DNA of 64,000 bases. Origin: Bimuria novae-zelandiae CBS 107.79. Lineage: Eukaryota; Ascomycota; Dothideomycetes; Pleosporales; Didymosphaeriaceae. The position numbers and the translations under genes were made by a program. Every line of letters begins with the position of its first letter. Positions within the stretch are counted from its first letter, which is position 1. Location: positions 2,221 to 66,220 of the forward strand of contig ML976750.1 of assembly GCA_010015655.1 (NCBI GenBank), read 5' to 3'. Below, piece after piece: positions 1 to 11,591 of this stretch. Under the pieces are notes generated by a model. The model was not told the origin of the DNA, ran no database searches, and worked only from the letters and a program-made list of their open reading frames with translations.

Positions 1-1984
1 TTTAGCTACTTAATGTTGCGATGTTTAAGCCTCTATTAATAGCCTACTTAGCAGAGCTATTAAGATACCTTTATAGAAGCCAGGGCCTAGCTTCTATCAC
101 TAAAGGCGACTTCTTTCCCCTATTCTAGAATGCGTAGAAGGCCTCTTTTAAGGAATTAACTATCCTTAGCTCTTTTAGAGCCACAGGTATATTGCCACCT
201 GATCCTACACCGAATATTAACTTTTCCAGGTCATCGAAAGGTCGATATCCATCGATTTTTCGTTAAAACACGACTTAAATGCCTTCGTAAATCTGTTTTC
301 TAGCGTCCTCTTTTAGCTACAGGCGTTGTGGCAGGCGCGCTGCCCTATTTTATCTTTTAGCTTCTTAGTAAGCTAAAATCTTTTTAAAATAGCCCGTGCG
401 CCACTCAGATTTTCACGTTTAGTTAAAGGCTATAACCATAGCTAAGACAAGGAGATAGTCGTGACACTCCTTACTCTTACAAGATATAGGCACCTGCTAG
501 GCCTAAATACAAAGGCTCTCTATACGAAGAGCTATAGCACGATTTGATAGAGTACTAGCTCTTAACACCTACAACGACAAGAGCTGCCCGCAGCTCTTTA
601 AAGACTAACTATTAGTGTCCCTAACCTAACATAACACGCAAACAAGGCAGCCAGCCTGGCCTTATATTATACGACTCTTGGGGATAAAGAAGAAGGATAG
701 GCCTGGCTCTGCCTTCCTACTACACCTATCTCCTTCGACACAGGCATTGCTAAGTCTGGTATAAAGGCTCTCTTCGCGCAGAGCCATGGCTCTAATTCGA
801 TAGAGCACTAGCTCTCTACACTTATCCACTCTTTCCTTTTCTTTCTTCTTATAGCACTAAACTACCTCTAAACACACATAAGGGATCTACCCTAAAGTAC
901 ATACACTGCTTAGTCTCCCTAACGGGAAGGGGAGCTATAGCTTAACATGGTAGTAATACTCGCGCAGGTAAGAAATGCTTTCTAAGGTAGTGCGTTAGTA
1001 CTATAATTCTATAGCTTAGCACGTCGTATATGCCCTTCGGGAGGCGAGATGGTGGACTTAATCCCCATTAACTAGACGAAAATGAATACCAACCAACCAA
1101 CTAACTAAGCCACCTGATCCTAACCCTATCCTTAATAGGTTCACCCAGGATTAAGAATCAGGCAATAGCTCCTTATTAGGGCTTAGCGATCATGACTAGA
1201 GAAAGATAGATAGGCTTATACGCTCTGTAGTAAGTAATTAAAGTAGCAAGAATATACAGAAGCTTTGTTAATTACTCTACTACTTATCTATTAAAAATAA
1301 GCTGCTTAAGCATGACAACGATAGGCTTAGGTAAGCGCTATCTATTAAGAAGAAGCGTAATAAGAAGAGTAAAGCTCTAGACCTTTAATAGCGCTAGGAG
1401 TATCATAGTAGGGCTATCTTATAGTTACTAAGGAAAGTAAGGGAGGCACGTTATCGTTAATTAATTAAGGAGCAAGAGGATAAGTAGTAATAGCTTTAAA
1501 AAGCAAAGATAGCAAAGCTAAAGAAGGTAGCTAAGCTATATAAGGAGAAAATCCAGCAAGAAAAGCGTGCAGCGAGAGAGGCAGCGAAGAAGGCAAAGGA
1601 GAAGGAGAGAGCTAAAAAGGCAGCTTAGCGCACTGCCCAGAAGTCTGCCAATAACGCTAAAAAGGCTCTATAACTATCCTAAAGAAGTAAGAGAAAAGCT
1701 TCTTAGCCATCTTTATAGAGTAGAAAGCGTCAGAAACGTGTTATTAATGCTACGGATGTTAGGGAGGCCTTAAAGGGCGCATCTACTGCCCTAACCAAAT
1801 CCACACGGAGCGGCCGCGACGTTAAGCTTTTAAATAGATTTAAATAGTGTAAATAAATCGCAGCTATTAATTTACTATCCTAGTAGAAAATCTTATAATA
1901 ATATTGTTTATAGGTGGTTCTGTAGCCTTATTTCTAATAGAGCGTTTATGGTGTTGCGCGGGCATTACGCGAATCTGGGCATTA
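1..1984 (+). mobile_element. Fot1/pogo-type DNA transposon A, 5' part outside the window, inactivated
   Basis: Only the 3' part of a pogo/Fot1-like element lies in the window. The translated frame still resembles the DDE transposase C-terminal half seen in copies C, D and G, but is broken by many TAG/TAA codons at expected Gln/Trp positions, as RIP would cause. A 901-bp insert interrupts the gene at 208-1108. The right terminal repeat is of the GCGTAATGCCC type and stops at the TA at 1983-1984, where element B begins; the last ~15 bases expected from complete ends such as that at 11591 are missing. Its 3' sequence matches element D (57676-60701) better than C or G. It is not a functional gene. 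Confidence 0.85.
194..1122 (+). repeat. 901-bp retroposon-like insert (208-1108) with a 14-bp target duplication
   Basis: The insert is flanked by direct repeats of GCCACCTGATCCTA (194-207 and 1109-1122). Copies C and G lack it at this site. It ends in an AACC/AACT-rich tail (about 1089-1107), which together with the long target duplication suggests target-primed insertion of a SINE or of the 3' end of a non-LTR retrotransposon. No open frame or clear Pol III box was seen. Inside, a ~60-bp module beginning AAAGGCTCTC occurs twice (about 511 and 764). The same insert, also 901 bp, sits at the same site in element D (58567-59467), so it was present before the elements were copied. The class is inferred. 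Confidence 0.7.
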
Positions 1985-4097
1985 ACGTATCCGTGCGCGT
2001 GATGAGCCACTTCGCGTGATGGGCCACCAACACCAAAATATCTCTACGAGAAACGAGGCTGTAGAGCTACACACAGTAGCTATTATCACAAGATTTCTTT
2101 ATAGAAGTACTATATTAATACTTACAATTAACCTGTACTATTTATATTTACTTAGAAGCTTAACGTTGCGACCGCGCCGCGTGGTCTTAAGTAAAGCTAC
2201 TAATACAGCACCTAAGGCTTCCTTAGTAGCTACAGCGTCAACCACACGTTTCTAGCGCTTGTTACTTTGTGTAGGTGGCTGCGAGGCTTTTCTCTTACCC
2301 TTCTAGGTAGATTATAGAGCTTTTGCTACGTTACAAGCCTCTTTCTAGCAAGCGCGCTCTGCTGCCTTCTCAACCCTCTTCTTCTCCCTAGCTACCTTAG
2401 CGGCCTCCCGCCCCACACGCTTCTCCTCTACAATTTTCTCCTTATATAGCTTAGCTACCTTCCTTAACTTAGCTATCTTTACTTTTTAAAGCTTTTGCTC
2501 CTTTTCCTCTTGCTCCTTTATAGACTAGCGTACACGAGCCTCCCTAACCTTCCTTAGTAACTAGAGGACTGCTCCCCTATAGTACTCTTAACGCTACTAA
2601 AGGTTAAGATACTTGCCCTTCTTCTTATACTTCTTCTTAACTAGTAGTGCCTCCTTAAGCCCGTTGATCTCGTGGTGAAGTAGCTTATTTTAAACTAAGA
2701 TATAGTAAAGTAAGCGGCTGAGCTTCTGCGCGTCTTTACTAGCCTAATTCTCTACTATAGCTCGTACGAGGCGATCTAATTTACGCTAGTTAGATTTACT
2801 AAGTACTAATATAGAGCTCTCTCGTGATTCCTGCTCATTTTAGGTGGTTTTGGCAAATCTTTTAAGTATAACCTCTAGGTTAAAAGGTGATATGCTAGTA
2901 GCCTTAAAAGACTTAAGAATTATCTCCTCCTAAAGGGAGCTTACCCAGGCCTTCTAGAAGAGAGGGAAGAAGTTTCCTTTTTTAATTAAGACTAGGCCTT
3001 AGCTCTTTTAGAGGTAGGTCGTGAGCTTAGCGGAGTAGGCTAATAAGAGAGGCTTAAAAAGTACTATATTAAGTGGCTAAAGCGTATGCGTTAAGTAAGG
3101 AGGAAGTATAGCTAGGAGGATCCTATTCCTGTTATAATAGTCAATAAAATCTATAGTAACATAAGATCCATGGCCGTTAAGGATAAAAAGTTGGTAGGAT
3201 CGTCAAGCTTTTGCCTTAGTGTAGCGATTAAACACCTGCTTAAGCCAGGCAAGGCCAATATCGTTGTTTGTCTAGCCTAAGGGTAAAGAGGAGACGTATA
3301 CGCTATGCTTTCCTGCCTTAATATCCTTAACCTAGCTTAATTGGATGTCCTTGTTGGTAGACTAGTAGATAAGGCTTAGTAGTAAGGCTAATCCATCAGC
3401 GCACACGCATGCTAGGAGGGTAATCTATTTACAAGAGCCATCTTGTAAAGATGCTCTAACCTCCTTCTTCTCCTATATACGTCTGCTGAACACTCGTTTC
3501 GATTAGCTAATAATACCGATAAGGAAGCCTTTCTCATCCATATTATACGTGTGACGAGGCTTAATACCATATTCCTTAATTTTATCACCTAGGATATTAA
3601 AATACAGGCTGTATTTATCCCCTAAGTCGGCTTAGTGGCGATTGCTGTCTATACCAGTTACCCATCGCGAGGTAAGATAGATGCTGTGCCAATTAATAAA
3701 GCGCGTAACCTAGCTCTCGCTTACTAGCTCCTTAGCTATTGTTAACGCGAAATTTCGTATTATCTCTCTTGTAGGTGGTAGGTGACGTGCTATAAGTCCT
3801 TTTATATATTTAATAAGCTCTGCCTCTTATTATAGAGCAAGCTTTTATTAGTTAATAATCTTTAATGCGTGTGGCTGTATTGTAGCATGGTGCCTTCGCA
3901 TTAAAGTTAAGCGAGAAACACCATACTTTTTAGCTACTTTTTAGTACGAAAACTATTTGCTAGGGCTTAGCGATATTAGATCTGCAAGCGCGTTGTTAAT
4001 TAGAGCCATAATAGTAGAGTTATAAGGTTGTGAAGTTTGAGTGTTTTGGCGTGGGTGGCCTATTACGCGAAGTGGCTTATCACGCGCACGGGCATGT
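1985..4097 (-). mobile_element. Fot1/pogo-type DNA transposon B, complete but inactivated
   Basis: A 2113-bp element with near-matching terminal inverted repeats. Both ends carry the module GCGTGATGAGCC / ACTTC / GCGTGATGGGCC or RIP-altered versions, behind an outer CCGTGCGCG motif. TA flanks both sides (1983-1984 and 4098-4099). The minus strand encodes a degenerate transposase starting near 4009, with an N-terminal HTH/CENP-B-like region, a TREIIRNFA-like segment, and a DDE part with the N-M-D-E-K-G-F-L motif. Many frame stops make it a pseudogene. The element sits exactly between the truncated right end of A and the left end of C. Confidence 0.85.
2170..4009 (-). pseudogene. broken pogo/Fot1 DDE transposase of element B
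   Basis: Reading the minus strand from the ATG at 4009 gives a recognisable psq/CENP-B-type DNA-binding N-terminus followed by the DDE_1 superfamily domain, with stops replacing Gln and Trp throughout. The 3' limit is approximate because the C-terminal basic region is too degraded to place a stop with certainty. No expression as a full-length protein is expected. Confidence 0.7.
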
Positions 4098-5879
4098 TAA
4101 CGTGTCCGTGCACCCAATGCACGGATTCAGCCAATGCACGCCAAACACTATAAACGCTCTATTAGAAATAAGGCTATAGAGCTACCTACGATTAATATTA
4201 TCCCAAGATTTTTTTGTAGAGTAGTAAGTTAATAGCTGCGATTTATTTACACTATTTAAATCTATTTAGAAGCTTGATGTCGCGACCGCTGCGTGTAGAT
4301 TTGGTTAGGGTAGTAGATGCGCCCTCTGAGGCCTCCCTAATATCTATAGCACTAACAACACGTTTTTAACGCTTTCTACTCTGTAGAGATGGCTGAGAGG
4401 CCTTTCTCTTACCCTTTTAGGATAGTTGTAGAGCTTTTTCTGCATCGCGGGCAGACTTTTGGGCAGCGCGCTAAGCTGCCTTTTTGGCTCTCTTCTTCTT
4501 CTTTGCCTTCTTAGCTGCCTCTCGCGCATCACGCTTTTCCTACTACATTTTCTCCTTATATAGCTTAGCTACCTTCTTTAGCTCTACTATTTTTACTTTT
4601 TAAAGCTACTACTACTTATCCTCCTACTCTTTAATAGATTAATAAACACGTGCCTCCCTCACCTTCCTTAGTAACTATAAGATAGCCCTACTATAATACT
4701 CCTAGCGCTATTAGAGATTTAGAGTCTTGCCCTTCTTTTTACGCTTTTCCTTAGTAGATAGTGCCTGCTTAATCCTATCTATCTCATGTTTAAGTAGCTT
4801 ATTTTAGACAGATAGGTGGTGGAGCAATTAACGAATCTTCTTTGTATCTTAACTACCCTAATCCTTCACTACTAATCGTATAAGCCTATCTATCTTTCTC
4901 CAATCATGATCGCTAAGCCCTGATAAGGAGTTATCGCCTAATTCTTAATCCTGGGTGAACCTATTAAGGATAGGATTAGGATTAGGTGGCAATATGCCTG
5001 TGGCTCTAAAAGAGCTAAGGATAGTTAATTCCTTAAAGGAGGCCTTCCACGCATTCTAGAATAGGGGGAAGAAGTCGTCTTTAGTGATAGAAGCTAGGCC
5101 TTAGCTTCTATAAAAGTATCTTAATAGCTTTGCTAAGTAGGCTATTAATAAAGGCTTAAACATCGCAACGTTAAGTGGCTAAAGCGTATAAGTTAAATAA
5201 GGGGGCAAAATAGCAAGCAGGATCTTATTCTAATTATAGTAGTTAATAAAGTCTATAGTAACATAAGATCTATGGCCGTCTATAATTAAAAGTTAATATA
5301 ATCGTTAAGTCTTCTTTTTTATATAGCGATTAAACACCTGCTTAAGCTAAGCAAGCCCAATATCATTATTCGTCTAGCTAAAGGGTGATAAGGTGATAAA
5401 GACTTTATGATATCCTGCCTTAATATCCTCTACCTAGCTTGATTGGATGCCCTTGTTAATAGCCTTATAGATGAGGCTTGGCGGCAGAGCTAATCCATTA
5501 GCGCAGATACATGCCAGGAGCGTGATCCATGCGCGATTGCCATCTTAGAGTAATGCCCTAACTTCCTTCTTCTCCTACATTTGTCTGCTGAATATCCTCT
5601 TTAATCTACCAACGATACTAATCAGGCAGCCTTTCTTATCTATATTATAGATATAACGAGGATCTATATAATATTAATCTATCTTGCTGTGCAGAAGGTT
5701 GAAAAAGAGGCGATATTTATCCACTAAATTAGCTTTGTAGCGATTGCTGTCCATGCCGACTACCTATTATAAGATAAGATAAATGCTGTGTTGGTTAATG
5801 AAGCGCGTAACCTAGCTTTCGCTAACTGGCTCCTTTGCTATCGTAGAGGCAAAGTTCTGTATTATCTCTCTAGTAGGAG

Positions 5880-6131
5880 TGTCCGATTACATGGCCCCTT
5901 GCACACACGAAGGTAGCTAGCGCAACCCTACACAAAGAGACTTTGCCAGCAGTCCAGTTCATTCGCACGATTCTAGGCGGGACAAAGGGCGACTCTCCTT
6001 ACTCAACGGAAATAGATTAGCGTCTTAACATAAGACGTAAGGATAAAAGAGCCTTACATTCTTGCAAAGACACATGAAAAAGAAAAATAAATTACTTTTC
6101 TATCTTATTAAAAACACCCTTTAATCTAACA
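5880..6131 (+). repeat. 5' LTR of copia element 1
   Basis: 252 bp, begins TGTCCGATTACATGG and ends CTAACA where the 3' copy ends CTGACA. It is preceded by the target duplication AGGAG. Differences from the 3' LTR are transitions, mostly C to T or G to A. Confidence 0.93.
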
Positions 6132-6182
6132 ATTAAGAGTCTTACTGCCTCAACCAATACTGCCTCAATTAAGCCAATCACA

Positions 6183-9100
6183 ATGGCTCTATCGACCCTT
6201 AGAGATCCTATAGTTATCCTGACCGATTACACAAATTACACGCCATGGCTAAAACAGCTTAAAACAAGATGCTAATTCCTAAAGGTCTGGAATATTATTA
6301 ACCCAGCGCTAATAGATGAACCAAAACAGAAACCCGCGATGCCGGTGCCGCCGCTAATAAGTAATTACTAATTAAGCGCCGCCTACATGACCGCGAACCC
6401 GAATAACGTGCCAATATTACCATCCTATCTATTAACGGCAGGTGCGAAAGCATACAAAGATAATAGCGACTATTATAAAGAATGGCTCGAGATCTATAAG
6501 ATTACAGACCAAGACTACCAAGAACAAGAGGCAGACCTCGATAAGGTGGTTACCTTTCTCTAATCGACAATCTCCGTACACCTACAGAGTAACTGCTGCA
6601 TCCCTGGAGGTATAATAAAGCAATGGATCAATAACCTCACGATTACAGTTAGGGTTAACCATTAAGACAAACATCGACGAGCAAGGGCAAGATACCAAAA
6701 AGCCCTTAAGCTAATAAGAATAGCCAGATTATAGGCTACATGGCTATCTGAGTACGATCATGCAGCCACAGAAGCAAAAACTAATTAGGTCCTAGAGCTT
6801 TAAAGGCTAGACTTAGTTAAAGAAGACTTTATAAAGGCAGTTATCCATGTCGTACCTATGTAGGTAATAACCTTCCAGTAATATAGAAGCAAAGATGCAG
6901 CTGTCTTACAAAAGAATATAATAAAACTCTTCTAAGACTACATAATCCTGCAGCACCCAATTAAGGGCAAATAAAAGGGCGCTTTTGCTATTGCAGGTTT
7001 ATCTCTCGCTGACGGTGGTGAATCCACCTAGGCCACAGACAGGGACGCCTCTCTTATAGATAAAGCAGCATTATCTAAAAGTTAGGGAAGACCTTAGAAT
7101 TATAAATAACAAAATAATAGTTAACGTACTAAATCTAAGCAGTCGCCTTAGAGCCTTAAGCTAATAGTAGTTAGTAGTAATTATTATCTTGCTTGTAAAC
7201 TACGCTATAGTCTTTAAGACTGTTTCTATGCCTTTCTAGACAAGCAGCCAGACTAGTTTAGAGCGAACCCTCTTATAGTAAAGCTAGTTAAGCTTAGGCT
7301 AGAACATAATACCAACTTCTAAGAGAAGTTAAGAATAGTAAAAAGACTAAAGTCTTAAACACCTAGAATTAAATTATCGCATACTCCCACTCTAACTCGA
7401 ATTACTAAGGCTAATAATAAGTAACTAGATAGACGTAAGATTACTAAAATCCTAGCGAGCTTTAAAGCCGCATCTATCTACACTAACCTAAACACGTACC
7501 TATTGCGATGCTTAGCTATACTTAATTTAGGTATAACTTGCTATATCTTTAACAATATTAATTGCTTTGTCTCCTACTAGCCACCGGCGCCGGGAGACTT
7601 TATATAGGCAAGGAATACGCAAATATAGATTAAAGGATACGAGAGCGTCTATCTTAACGTACGGAGTGTAAGCGGTAATTAAATAATATAGCTAAATAAT
7701 GTTGCCTATTACCCTAACCTGCTCTGTAACCTTGTATCGTTCCGATTACTCTGGAGGCAAGGCCTTTAGTGGGACATAAAGGTAGACCTAACAACTCTAA
7801 AGAGAAGAGACAATACTATACTAGCAGAACTTTAAGAGTTGCATGGACAGTAGGTGCTAGAACACAGGACAAGGCCAGTAGGTAGTACTCCTACTGAAGC
7901 TGCGCATGCCACCTACAAGACTAACACACGCACTAAACGAAGACCGTAGAGGGCAGATGCATTAACCTAGCACCAACAATTAGGCTATCTAGGCCCTTAG
8001 GCTCTCGAACATCTCGTACAGCAATTTAAGGGAGTGAAGATTAAAGGCCTACCTACTATTAAGTGTAACGCCTGCGGCAAAGTAAAACTGAAATAGTAAA
8101 TACGCCGGCAAGCTAGAGACCTAACTAAAGGCTCTAGTAAGCGAGTCGCAATTGATTTTCACGACTACGAAGCAGATAGCTTAACAAGAGAGAAGAGCTA
8201 AATACTAATTACTAATTAATTCTCCGGCTTTGCATAGGACTTCTACTTTAAGGATAATTGCCTAGCACGATCTATTATTAAGTAACTTAGCACCTTTATA
8301 CTATTTATAAAAGTATAATATAATGTTACGATAAAAGTAATTAAATCTAATAACGAGATCTTCTCTATTAAGGCAAACGTTAAGAAGTAGTGCTTAGTAC
8401 AAGGCATTAAAATTAAGCCTTTAGCACCTAATACTTAAGTATAAAATAGAGGGGCTAAACGCTTAAGGGGTGTAATTAAGGAGAAAGCGCGTGCGATGCG
8501 ACTTAACTCTAACCTACCTTAGTAGATATAGCCTAAGATTACCTAAGCTGCAGTCTACCTTTATAATTAAACCCTAAACTACGCTAATTAATAGCGATTA
8601 CTATACGAAGTGTTCTTTACGATAGTAGCTCTTTAGAACAACGTTGTTACTTAACCAAAGAAGCCTAATTAAGCTCACTTAAAAGCCTATAGCTGTAAAG
8701 CCTTTACCATAACTAATAACACCAAACGTGGCAAGAGCAAGCTCCAACGGCTGGACCCTAAAGCTTAGATAGGCTATCTAGTTGGCTATAGATTAACCAA
8801 CATCTAGAGGATATAGATCCCCTCCCTAGTAAAGATAATTAGTACTCGCGACGTAATATTTAACGAGGATACTATGTTCTTAGGCAAAACTAAAGACCTA
8901 ATAGATAACCTTATGCACAGCACATTAGAAGAAATAGTAGCCTAGGTATAATTAGTAGAGTTACCTTCCTTACCTTAATAAGAGCAAGCCACTAAGTCCT
9001 TCTTTAAAGATAAGATAATTAGTAAAGCGTTAAAGGAAGAGGTTAAAGGAGCTCCTAAGTATAGGCAAGACAGGAAAGCTAGGTACGAATATCTAACGCC

Positions 9101-10990
9101 TCCCTTAACGCCGCCACTAGTAACACTCCTTGCACAATTAATAGCAGGAGATAATTAGCTTAAACTATCGCTAGTAGTGCAAACAGGGCAGTTACAAACA
9201 AGCCCATGGGCCGCAGCCTTTATGGCAGGCACCGAAGCCAGCAGTAGCGGCAAATACAAGGGCAAGGCTCTCGATAAGGCGTAGCTTCGACGAATGATTA
9301 TATTAGGCAAGAAACCACATCGAAGTGTACTCCCAGAGCCACCTACATGTCGAAGCAAGCTCGAGGATCACCTACTCTATAATATGTGGAAGGAAGCCGA
9401 GCGATCTTATCTCTAGAGCTACAAGGAAATAAAGTCCTAGAGTAAGGTTGCAGTAGCTCTAATAAGAGCATTAGGTTATTAGATTCTTAACTACATGTGG
9501 GTATATACCTACAAGTTTAATAAGCACTATTAATTATAGAAATGCAAGGCGAGATTAGTGGTGCGAGGCGATTAACAGCGGCACTTTAACTCACAAGAAA
9601 CCTATGCCATAACGCTGGCAGGACGATTATTTCGCATGCTCATGGCAATAGCTGCACGATTTGACCTAGAACTAATTTAATACGACGTCACGAACGCCTT
9701 CGTACATGCAAAGCTCGATAGAGAGATCTACATGAGGATGCCCCGCGGATATACGCGAGTAGGCACAGTCCTGCAATTGCATAAGGCGCTCTATGGATTA
9801 CGTATCTCTCCATTACTATGGTAGAGGGAGTTCACATCTACGCTCCACAACATAGGCTTCACCATAGTCCCCTATAAGCTATGTTGTCTTATTAAAGATA
9901 GCCTTATTCTTTTCTTTTACGTGGACAACCTAATTATTGCCTACTATAAGAATTAAGAGCACGCAGCTAAAGGAGCTATAGTAGAAATAAGTACTAAGTT
10001 CTCCCTTACTAGCGGGAAAGATCTGCAGTAGTTCCTAGGGATTGAAATTATTAGGGATCGCCTAAACAGAAAGATTTAGCTTTTATAAGCCTTATACATT
10101 GATAAAATATCGCGCCTTATTAATCACTATAAGATTCGCTACGATATCTTAATAGCAGCAGTTAAACTGCTCCCACGCTTAGGGCTCGCTAGCAAGGCTA
10201 AAGTCAATTAATATTAGCGAAAGATAGGATTAATCCTCTACGCTGCAGTAACTACGCAACTAGATATTGCCTTTGCAAGCTCTTAATTATTATAATTCCT
10301 ATCTAACCTAGGTAAAGAGCACTAAGCAGCTGCCGATTAAGTTTTCCTCTACCTTACTAATACTAGATTATTAGGCCTTCAGCTTGGGGGTGCAGATACT
10401 TTAGAAGTAGCGAGTAACGCGTCCTTTGCCGATAATACGCTTAATCGCAAGAGCTTATAAGGATACATTATTAAACTATTTAGCGGCCTAATTGCCTGGA
10501 AAGCAAATAAGCAGGACACAGTTACTATATTAACAACTAAAGCCAAATTACTAGCACTATCACAGGTGGCGAAGGAGGCTCTATTCACATCCCGATTGCT
10601 AAAGGAGCTAAAGATTAACCTTAGCGATTCCCTTATCACGATTAATTGCGATAACCAGCAAATAATTTAACTTATTACTAAAGAGATTACTAAGCTGCAG
10701 ACGAAGCTCCGTCATGTTAATATCTATAATTACTAGCTAAGACAAGAAGTTGTATTTAGGATAATTAAGGTAAACTATTAACAATTAGAGGACATAGTTG
10801 CGGATAGACTTATAAAGGCCCTGCTAGCCAATAAGTAGAGCAAGTTCCTGGATAAATTAGGACTTATAGAGATTAAGGACATGATCACGAATAAAGAAGT
10901 TAATCTGCTTAAGCTAGAGCAAAGAATAGAGGCCTTTGAGATTAAACTAAGATAGGACTATCTAATCACTGACGAATGGTCTCTAGCTTA
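6183..10990 (+). pseudogene. broken copia Gag-Pol polyprotein (element 1)
   Basis: From the ATG at 6183 the plus frame shows a Gag-like start (ALSTLRDPIVIL), a pre-integrase zinc-finger-like segment with CNACGKVK (about 8070), and an integrase core with DFHDYE (about 8157). The reverse transcriptase lies near 9550-9960, with TNAFVHAKLDREIYMRMP, LYGLRISPLLW and FYVDN where most copia enzymes have YVDD. RNase H lies near 10390-10750. Stops at former Gln/Trp codons break every domain. No active protease motif could be placed. The 3' end is approximate. It is a dead retrotransposon gene. Confidence 0.85.
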
Positions 10991-11015
10991 AGGATAAGCC
11001 TAAGCTAAGGGGGTG

Positions 11016-11267
11016 TGTCCGATTACATGGCCCCTTGCACACACGAAGGTAGCTGGCGCAACCCTACACAAAGAGACTTTGCTAGCAGTCTGGTTCATTC
11101 GCACGATTCCGGGCGGGATAAAGGGCGACTCTCCTTACTTAACGGAAATAGATTAGCGTCTTAACGTGAGACGTAAGGATAAAAGAGCCTTACATTCTTG
11201 CAAAGACACATGAAAAAGAAGAATAAATTACTTTTCCATCTCATTAAAAACACCCTTTAATCTGACA
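11016..11267 (+). repeat. 3' LTR of copia element 1
   Basis: 252 bp beginning TGTCCGATTACATGG and ending AATCTGACA, followed by the target duplication AGGAG. It carries fewer RIP-like changes than the 5' LTR. Confidence 0.93.
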
Positions 11268-11591
11268 AGGAGGCATATGTCTCTCTGTGAGTCTTTTGAT
11301 ATATTAAACAAGCTCCTCCTCTTGCTATAGGGTGAGTTTCTGCTGGTTAATGTTCTTGACCTGTCGAGGGCGCGTTACTCCCCGATGCCTTCGGCCCAAC
11401 GTAGATCGCTCAAGTCCACGCCTAGTAGCCACTTCTGTATATGAAAAATCTTCTCCTGGCTCTCGCGATTCGATTTCATCAATCGCATCCTGATACGGAT
11501 CCATATTGGTGGAGTTATCGCGTGCTGAAGTTAGGGTGTTTGGTGCTGCGCGGGCATTACGCGAATCCGGGCATTACGCGCACGGACACGG

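Larger units (their letters stand above)
5880..11267 (+). mobile_element. Ty1/copia LTR retrotransposon 1, full length, RIP-inactivated
   Basis: A 5388-bp element begins TG and ends CA, with 252-bp LTRs (5880-6131 and 11016-11267) and a 5-bp target duplication AGGAG (5875-5879 and 11268-11272). A purine-rich tract (AAGCTAAGGGGG, ending about 11013) lies just before the 3' LTR. The internal frame runs gag, integrase, reverse transcriptase, RNase H, the Ty1/copia order. LTR differences (about a dozen) are all transitions, so LTR divergence cannot be used as a clock. It is inserted in element C. A related but distinct copy lies at 39634-45048. Confidence 0.93.
4300..11504 (-). pseudogene. broken, interrupted pogo/Fot1 transposase of element C
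   Basis: The transposase begins with the ATG at 11504. It reads through an N-terminal helix-turn-helix (motif FSYTEVATRRGLERSTLGRR) and is open to about 11346, where the first stops at former Gln codons appear. It is then cut by the copia element (5880-11267 plus a 5-bp duplication) and continues at 5879 into a heavily broken DDE domain. The 3' limit is approximate. It would be non-functional even without the retrotransposon. Confidence 0.75.
4100..11591 (-). mobile_element. Fot1/pogo-type DNA transposon C, split by a copia element
   Basis: The element occupies 4100-5879 and 11273-11591; the gap is a copia retrotransposon. TA flanks it at 4098-4099 and 11592-11593. Its 5' ~320 bp (right side) is almost free of RIP changes and nearly identical to the 5' end of element G (53450 onward), about two transitions apart. 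The interior is heavily mutated. The terminal repeats do not match each other: the 5' end has the GCGTAATGCCC-type module, the 3' end the CCAATGCAC type. It ends 93 bp past the VPS15 stop codon. The transposase starts at 11504 on the minus strand. Confidence 0.87.

Noticed and set aside
208..1108. Possible Helitron
   Set aside because: The 14-bp target duplication and AACC-type tail do not fit Helitrons, which insert without duplication and end in CTRR with a hairpin.
9155..9358. Minus-strand open frames inside the copia elements (also 10379-10639, 44160-44420 and 41088-41303)
   Set aside because: They are antisense shadows of integrase and RNase H sequence on the plus strand.
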